DNA of 64,000 nt from Bacteroidales bacterium (lineage in GTDB: Bacteria > Bacteroidota > Bacteroidia > Bacteroidales > UBA932). The translations under genes were made by a program, and so were the position numbers. The stretch covers positions 1 through 64,000 of the forward strand of contig JAKSJO010000006.1 in the NCBI GenBank assembly GCA_024398125.1, given 5' to 3'. The notes under the pieces were generated by a model that worked only from the letters and a program-made list of their open reading frames with translations, did no database searches and was not told the origin of the DNA. Positions 60,132 to 64,000 of the stretch are shown here, piece by piece. Numbering within the stretch: position 1 is the first letter of the stretch; the number at the start of each line of letters is the position of its first letter.

Positions 60132-60848
60132 AGGTATTCGTTCCCAGATACAATCAGGAATCAGTTTCCAAACAAACACCAGAATCGCATACTTCCAATC
60201 TACAACAACTTTACGACGTCTTGCCTTGAGAGCCCTCACGATACTGGTTGCGACCTTCTCCGGAGTCATCATAAGCGGCATTCCGCTGCCCTTGATGAAA
60301 TCCGTATCTACAAATCCCGGACGGATATCCGTAAATGTGATGCCGGAATGATTCATTCGAGAAAGCTGGGCAAGCGCTTGGAGATAGGTGCTCTGCATGC
60401 GCTTGGTCGAGGAATAAGACGGAGCCGCTCCGAGTCCCTTGGTTCCTGCTATTGAAGAAATCACAGCGATATGGCCGCCTCCTACCGTTTCGAAATAATG
60501 ATATGCAGCGTCAACCATACGCGTGAAACCTACAGCATTCGTCTGCATGGTCTTTATTTCCGTAACGGTATCCAGTGCGTAATTCTGCTTTCCAAAACCT
60601 GATGCGATAAGAACAATATCAGCACCACCGCATTCCGAAATCAATGACAGCAGATCCTCCGACGCATTATCATCACAGACATCGATACGTCGTGTATGAA
60701 GCGAGTCTCCAAGCTCATCCTTAAGCTGTGAAAGGCAAGCCTCACGACGGCCGGCTATGCCCACAGTCCACCCTTCAACCAGAAAAAGCCTGGCGGTTGC
60801 AAGGCCTATTCCCGAAGTTGCACCGACAATGACAATTCGATTCATCAT
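60120..60848 (-). CDS. Short-chain dehydrogenase/reductase
   Basis: 242 residues. Rossmann motif RIVIVGATSGIGLATARLFL, cofactor-preference region AGRREACL, IASGFGKQN (NxxG-like position), active-site ISSIAGTKGLGAAPSYSSTKRM with Ser, Tyr and Lys. PGFVDTDF follows. It oxidises or reduces an unidentified substrate with NAD(P). The start overlaps the preceding gene's stop by one base (TGATG). A weak C-terminal hydrophobic segment (KYAILVFVWKLIPDCIW) may associate with the membrane. Confidence 0.9.
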   Translation of the reverse strand: MMNRIVIVGATSGIGLATARLFLVEGWTVGIAGRREACLSQLKDELGDSLHTRRIDVCDDNASEDLLSLISECGGADIVLIASGFGKQNYALDTVTEIKTMQTNAVGFTRMVDAAYHYFETVGGGHIAVISSIAGTKGLGAAPSYSSTKRMQSTYLQALAQLSRMNHSGITFTDIRPGFVDTDFIKGSGMPLMMTPEKVATSIVRALKARRRKVVVDWKYAILVFVWKLIPDCIWERIPIKK

Positions 60849-61159
60849 CAGCCACGATAGTCTTTCTTGTTCATCAAGGAGCCCTCTATGGTCGCAAGAA
60901 AGTCACTGTCCGGATCGTATGCTCCTTTCTCCTCATAGAAACTCTCGATGTTGATGATTTCTCCATCCTTCGAGATTGAGGTCAGCTGCTGGATATCGTC
61001 CTCCATACCGACAACATTGTCTCTTAGGAATACACCATCAAAGTATGCCTTGTTATCATTCTTTGGTGCATCCTTGATACTCTCAACAACAATGACTTCC
61101 GCATCACTAAGACGTGAGAAGAATATCTTGTCTTTTATGGCATCGTAAATCTTGTCCAT
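60848..61159 (-). CDS. Hypothetical protein (103 aa)
   Basis: Not recognised. Acidic, cytoplasmic, without signal peptide; the N-terminal KIYDAIKDKIFFSRLSDAEVIVVESI and the central DGVFLRDNVVGMEDDIQQLTS are visible. The stop overlaps the start of the SDR gene by one base, so the two are translationally coupled. A near-consensus promoter (TATCTTTA on the minus strand, 61182-61189) lies upstream. Confidence 0.65.
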   Translation of the reverse strand: MDKIYDAIKDKIFFSRLSDAEVIVVESIKDAPKNDNKAYFDGVFLRDNVVGMEDDIQQLTSISKDGEIINIESFYEEKGAYDPDSDFLATIEGSLMNKKDYRG

Positions 61160-61181
61160 CTGTAGATTGTCTATGTGGGTA

Positions 61182-61189
61182 TAAAGATA
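61182..61189 (-). promoter_or_regulatory. -7-like element (TATCTTTA) for the 103-aa/SDR pair
   Basis: One mismatch to TAnnTTTG on the minus strand, 23 bases before the ATG at 61159, facing away from the AlaX-like promoter. Confidence 0.35.
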
Positions 61190-61198
61190 GCAATTTCT

Positions 61199-61206
61199 TA
61201 TATTTG
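61199..61206 (+). promoter_or_regulatory. -7 promoter element (TATATTTG) for the AlaX-like gene
   Basis: Exact match with the ATG at 61244, 38 bases downstream. Confidence 0.65.
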
Positions 61207-61243
61207 TGGAACATCTTCATCTCCTATTGAAATCAAGTAATCT

Positions 61244-61708
61244 ATGGATACACCTATTCTCAACGAACATAACAAACAGGAGTTTGCCCCTGCGCACACT
61301 GCGGAACATCTTCTTAACGGCTTCGTGGCCAAACGTTTCGGATGTGGCAGAGCTTTTTCCGCACATGTCGAGAAAAAGAAATCGAAACTCGATTACCACA
61401 TGGAGCGCGAGATGACAGCCGAAGAAATCAAGTCACTGGAAGACGACATCAACCGCATCATTGCCGAAGATGTCGAAGTCTGGATGGAGTTCATAAGCCA
61501 GGACGAAGCCCGTACCCGTTTCGATATGAACAGGCTTCCTGACGGAGCCAGCGAAACAGTTCGCGTGGTCCACGTGGGCGACTATGACGAATGCCTATGC
61601 GCCGGCAACCATGTTGCCCGTACCGGTGAGATCATAGGATTCAGGATCAGCAGCACCAGCTTCAACGAAGGCGTCCAGCGCCTTGTCTTCCGTGTCGACG
61701 CGAAATAG
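61244..61708 (+). CDS. AlaX-like free-standing tRNA-editing domain (tRNA_SAD)
   Basis: 154 residues, a single domain. Zinc/active-site motif HTAEHLL (His18 and His22) and the second pair in LCAGNHVARTGEI (Cys and His about 119-123). These match the editing domain of alanyl- and threonyl-tRNA synthetase. The small size and lack of an N-terminal beta-barrel place it with AlaX-S type proteins, which hydrolyse mischarged Ser-tRNA(Ala) or related aminoacyl-tRNAs. Substrate is not decidable here. Confidence 0.85.
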   Translation: MDTPILNEHNKQEFAPAHTAEHLLNGFVAKRFGCGRAFSAHVEKKKSKLDYHMEREMTAEEIKSLEDDINRIIAEDVEVWMEFISQDEARTRFDMNRLPDGASETVRVVHVGDYDECLCAGNHVARTGEIIGFRISSTSFNEGVQRLVFRVDAK

Positions 61709-61711
61709 ACC

Positions 61712-61753
61712 GATACAAAAAAGGAGGCGCGGCAGCGTCTCCTTTTTTGTATC
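61712..61753. terminator. Bidirectional terminator between the AlaX-like and HU genes
   Basis: Nineteen-base arms (GATACAAAAAAGGAGGCGC with its partner, one G-U), loop GGCA, T and A tracts within the arms. Confidence 0.9.
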
Positions 61754-61767
61754 CATATTCTCTGATA

Positions 61768-62043
61768 TTACTTCTTAAGCATCTCCTTGAACGAATCGCA
61801 AGGCTTGAAGTGAGGAATATCACACTCAGGGATAGTCACAGTAGTATTTGCAGTAATATTGCGAGCCTTCTTGGATGCTCTATGCTTGAGTTCGAAAGTA
61901 CCGAATCCACGGAGGTAGATGTTGTTTCCTTCTGCCATTCCCTTGATGATGGCATCCATGGTAGCATCGATGAGATCCTTCACAAGAGCGGATTCGATAC
62001 CGGTTTCGGCAGAGACGATCTTTGCAAGTTCAGCTTTAGTCAT
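61768..62043 (-). CDS. HU/IHF-family DNA-binding protein
   Basis: 91 residues. Helical N-terminus (TKAELAKIVSAETGIESALVKDLIDATMDAIIKGMAEG) and the conserved beta-hairpin NIYLRGFGTFELKHRASKKARNITANTTVTIPECDIPHFKPCDSFKEML. HU proteins bend and compact DNA and assist replication and recombination. The promoter at 62101-62131 is a perfect consensus, as expected for an abundant protein. Confidence 0.95.
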   Translation of the reverse strand: MTKAELAKIVSAETGIESALVKDLIDATMDAIIKGMAEGNNIYLRGFGTFELKHRASKKARNITANTTVTIPECDIPHFKPCDSFKEMLKK

Positions 62044-62100
62044 GATGATTGAAATTTATAATTTTATTCGTGGTCTAACTGTTTTTCCCAAAAGGGGCTG

Positions 62101-62131
62101 CAAAGATAAGTCTTTATCCTGATATAGCAAA
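62101..62131 (-). promoter_or_regulatory. Promoter of the HU gene (TTTG, 19 bases, TATCTTTG)
   Basis: Minus-strand TTTG (62128-62131) and TATCTTTG (62101-62108), exact with 19-base spacing. It gives a leader of about 50 bases. The -33 element lies 14 bases from the stop of the upstream gene. Confidence 0.85.
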
Positions 62132-62144
62132 TCCAATTAAGACA

Positions 62145-62816
62145 TTATGGTGCAACAACTGCGAATACGCCCCAACCGCAGAAGACAATCAAAGACGCCA
62201 GCTTGACAAACAGGCTTGGAGATTTCTTTGAAACGGCTTTCTGGATGATGGTGACAGGGATCTGAAGATCACCTGAGGCAACGATTACTGTTCCCTCTCT
62301 GCTATTCTTCATTCCGGGATCGATCACAAGCTCGCAACCGGATTCAGTCTTGACAGCCCTTATCCAGGCTTCAGGACTTACTACCGTATACTCGGAAGAT
62401 GATTCAATGTCAAGAAGAACTGTCACCGGATCGGCCTCAACACCATAGGTCATTGCCCCTGTGCGATGGTTTACCCTGAGAAAAGGAGCCGACATCTGGG
62501 ACAAGGCAATAGGAGCCATCCTTTCGGAATTAGAAACGCGTATGATGCAATCTCTCTGCTTTCCTGAATCATTGTATCCGATTACAAGATCGAAAGATGT
62601 CCGGGTCTTGTTCTCGACAACGCACCATGAAGATGTGGTAGTGACAGAATAGTCATCTGAAGACTCAACATTTACAGTGATCAATGTGTCGCGGCAGGCC
62701 AGGTCAGCAAAGAAGCCATCCTCGCTGCCATTGATTCTAAGAAAAGAATCGGCACTCTGTGCCGACAACGATATAGCAATCGTCAGAAAAGAAAGGATTG
62801 AAAACAGTTTTTTCAT
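62145..62816 (-). CDS. Exported protein with two BACON-like domains and C-terminal membrane helix
   Basis: 223 residues. N-terminal signal (MKKLFSILSFLTIAISLSAQ); two repeats with the BACON pattern of an aromatic-rich strand, Trp and a closing strand (VTTTSSWCVVENKTRTSFDLVIGYNDSG...; VVSPEAWIRAVKTESGCELVIDPGMKNSREGTVIVASGDLQ). BACON domains of Bacteroidetes often occur in carbohydrate-active or adhesion proteins. A hydrophobic segment ends the protein (LFVKLASLIVFCGWGVFAVVA), so it is probably anchored. A palindrome covers its start codon (62811-62826). Confidence 0.7.
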   Translation of the reverse strand: MKKLFSILSFLTIAISLSAQSADSFLRINGSEDGFFADLACRDTLITVNVESSDDYSVTTTSSWCVVENKTRTSFDLVIGYNDSGKQRDCIIRVSNSERMAPIALSQMSAPFLRVNHRTGAMTYGVEADPVTVLLDIESSSEYTVVSPEAWIRAVKTESGCELVIDPGMKNSREGTVIVASGDLQIPVTIIQKAVSKKSPSLFVKLASLIVFCGWGVFAVVAP

Positions 62817-62826
62817 TCGAATGAAA
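62811..62826. repeat. Perfect 16-base palindrome spanning the start codon
   Basis: TTTCATTCGAATGAAA reads the same on both strands and includes the ATG of the BACON-like gene (62814-62816). It could bind a regulator or base-pair in the mRNA. Confidence 0.4.
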
Positions 62827-62841
62827 TGATATTGATATCGG

Positions 62842-62849
62842 CAAAAATA
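62842..62849 (-). promoter_or_regulatory. -7 promoter element (TATTTTTG) for the BACON-like gene
   Basis: Exact match on the minus strand, 25 bases before the ATG at 62816. Confidence 0.6.
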
Positions 62850-62904
62850 GACAAATTGTTTCGATGATGCTTAGATGCACCACTGAATTCGCAATGGAAA
62901 TTGG

Positions 62905-62912
62905 TATATTTG
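62905..62912 (+). promoter_or_regulatory. -7 promoter element (TATATTTG) for the DUF2130 gene
   Basis: Exact match. An in-frame ATG at 62913 lies before the expected transcription start, so the ATG at 62946 is used. Confidence 0.6.
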
Positions 62913-62945
62913 ATGAGAAAACCAAGAATAAGCTCCAAACGAGAT

Positions 62946-64000
62946 ATGAAAGAAATCAAATGCCCACACTGCAACACGGTATTTTCTATTGACGAATCCG
63001 AATACGCCGAGCTTCTCAGCCAGGTGAAAAACGATTCGTTCAATGATGAATTGAATCGCCGCATCGCAGAGATGCACAAGACGCACAAGGCCGAGCAAGA
63101 GGTCGCAATATCGGAGATCAGGCGTGACAACGACAAGACGGTTGCCGACAAAGATGCTAAAATACGCGAGCTTGAGCAGAAGATATCCAACATGGAGACC
63201 TCCGTCAAGACAGAGATTGCGCTCGCCGTAGCGAAGAAACAGGAAGAGCTTACAGAAAAGTACAGTAAAACCATTTCAGACAAGGATAACAGGATCAGCG
63301 AGCTTAACTCCAGAATTTCCCAGAACGATGCTGATAAGGAGATTGCCCTTATGAAGGCAGACAGGGAGGCCCAGACTGTACTCCAGCAGACCAAAGACCT
63401 GGCTCGTCAGGAGATTGAAAAGAAAAATACAGAAATCTCACGTCTCCAGAATGAGGCAGTCTTCCAAAAAGACCAGCATAAGCGTGAACTCGAAATGAAA
63501 GACGAGGTCATCGCCCAGTACAAGGACTTCAAAGCCAAGCAATCCACCAAGGGCATCGGCGAATCTCTCGAGATCTATTGCAACAACCAGTTCGAACTCA
63601 TGGTTCACCCATATCTTCCTGAATCAGTGTTCGGCAAGGACAACGAGGTAATAGAGGGGACCAAGGGTGACTTTGTTTTCCGTGATTTCGTTGACGGCGT
63701 TGAATCCGTCTCGATCATGTTCGAGATGAAAAACGAGGCCGACGAAACTGCCGTCAAGCACAAGAACTCCGACTTTTTCAAGAAGCTTGATTCCGATCGC
63801 AATAAGAAACACTGCGAGTATGCCGTTCTCGTCACCCTTTTGGAGCTAGACAACGACCTTTACAACAATGGAATCTATGCCGTTCCCGGATATGAGAAAA
63901 TGTTCGTGGTCCGTCCTCAGCAGTTCCTGACGATAATCTCGATTCTTGTCCAGACTGGCAGAAACAGTGTAAACGTCAGGCGTGAGTTGGAGGAGGCAAA
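62946..64000 (+). CDS. DUF2130-family protein, 3' end outside the window
   Basis: At least 351 residues, open at the right edge. The N-terminus is a zinc-ribbon-like CPHCN (EIKCPHCNTVFSIDESEY), then a long charged coiled coil (about residues 30-190) and a C-terminal DUF2130 domain (GIGESLEIYCNNQFELMVHPYLP, EGTKGDFVFRDF, IMFEMKNEAD, KKLDSDRNKKHCEYAVLVTLLE). The region GDFVFRDF/SIMFEMKNEAD resembles a PD-(D/E)XK nuclease core, which would suit a DNA-processing role, but catalysis is not established. No annotation of the C-terminus is possible. Confidence 0.85.
   Translation, partial: MKEIKCPHCNTVFSIDESEYAELLSQVKNDSFNDELNRRIAEMHKTHKAEQEVAISEIRRDNDKTVADKDAKIRELEQKISNMETSVKTEIALAVAKKQEELTEKYSKTISDKDNRISELNSRISQNDADKEIALMKADREAQTVLQQTKDLARQEIEKKNTEISRLQNEAVFQKDQHKRELEMKDEVIAQYKDFKAKQSTKGIGESLEIYCNNQFELMVHPYLPESVFGKDNEVIEGTKGDFVFRDFVDGVESVSIMFEMKNEADETAVKHKNSDFFKKLDSDRNKKHCEYAVLVTLLELDNDLYNNGIYAVPGYEKMFVVRPQQFLTIISILVQTGRNSVNVRRELEEA

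Noticed and set aside
62813..63394. Minus-strand open frame of 193 aa opposite the DUF2130 coiled coil
   Set aside because: Ser/Leu-rich antisense shadow of a charged coiled coil; the plus-strand frame matches the DUF2130 family and has a promoter.
1..64000. Prophage, insertion sequence, tRNA or rRNA genes
   Set aside because: No integrase, phage structural gene, terminal inverted repeat or cloverleaf-like sequence was noticed; the only mobile-type gene is the Rpn tail at the left edge.

Overview
The window reads as chromosomal DNA of a gut- or rumen-type Bacteroidales bacterium (phylum Bacteroidota). Support: nearly every well-placed upstream region carries the Bacteroidetes -7 element TAnnTTTG (TATATTTG, TATCTTTG, TACATTTG and so on), several with a TTG/TTTG -33 element 19-21 bases upstream; Shine-Dalgarno sequences are essentially absent; and the gene set includes type III glutamine synthetase, a BtuB/BtuG cobalamin system, a DUF5723 outer-membrane protein, a BACON-like protein, a DUF349 repeat protein and a BY-kinase capsule module. 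Genus cannot be fixed from sequence alone. There are no rRNA or tRNA genes, no CRISPR array, no insertion sequence and no prophage; the only mobile-type gene is the tail of an Rpn-family nuclease cut by the left edge.

Layout. 1-2500: Rpn tail, then a small minus-strand operon (62-aa protein, Cys-rich domain fused to a nitroreductase, DUF1349 lipoprotein) and a small lipoprotein. 2487-8555 (minus): valS, thioesterase, tatA, tatC and an ABC-F ATPase. 8700-11200: kdsC, maf and an RluA-type pseudouridine synthase. 11200-14280: a structured leader or small-RNA region, then a secreted GH9 cellulase-family enzyme. 14290-20110: small proteins, a YiiX-type hydrolase, an arginase-fold protein, an S4/RluA pseudouridine synthase, a CNNM-type membrane protein and a class C beta-lactamase-like lipoprotein. 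20227-24687: a PurF-like protein lacking the glutaminase cysteine, then lysC-dapB-dapA. 24732-32280: a galacturonokinase-like kinase with a sugar-1-phosphate nucleotidyltransferase, an exopolysaccharide export module (outer-membrane lipoprotein, tyrosine autokinase, PHP phosphatase), and rmlD/rmlC. 32336-39254: SGNH hydrolase, M18 aminopeptidase, cobalamin riboswitch-btuB-btuG, YitT protein. 39447-47277: GH3 beta-glucosidase, glnN and a large receiver-like/PEP-synthase-head fusion. 47288-54239: C1 peptidase, pssA, alpha/beta hydrolase, YggS, YidC, DUF349 protein. 54361-64000: trmD, a FlaA1/WbpM-type dehydratase, a lipoprotein plus DUF5723 pair, a short-chain dehydrogenase, AlaX-like editing protein, HU, a BACON-like protein and a DUF2130 gene cut by the right edge.

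Functional themes: plant-fibre breakdown (GH9 and GH3), surface polysaccharide synthesis and export, B12 scavenging under riboswitch control, nitrogen and lysine metabolism, and envelope biogenesis. The most notable non-coding observation is that the GH9 and GH3 genes, 25 kb apart and on opposite strands, end in the same two-hairpin 3' element, with an identical terminator loop. Other points of interest are a short transcript unit at 11313-11443 that could be a small RNA or a 28-codon membrane peptide, promoters whose -33 element lies inside the preceding terminator, and candidate leaderless mRNAs. No wholly new multi-gene system could be demonstrated; these are the best leads.
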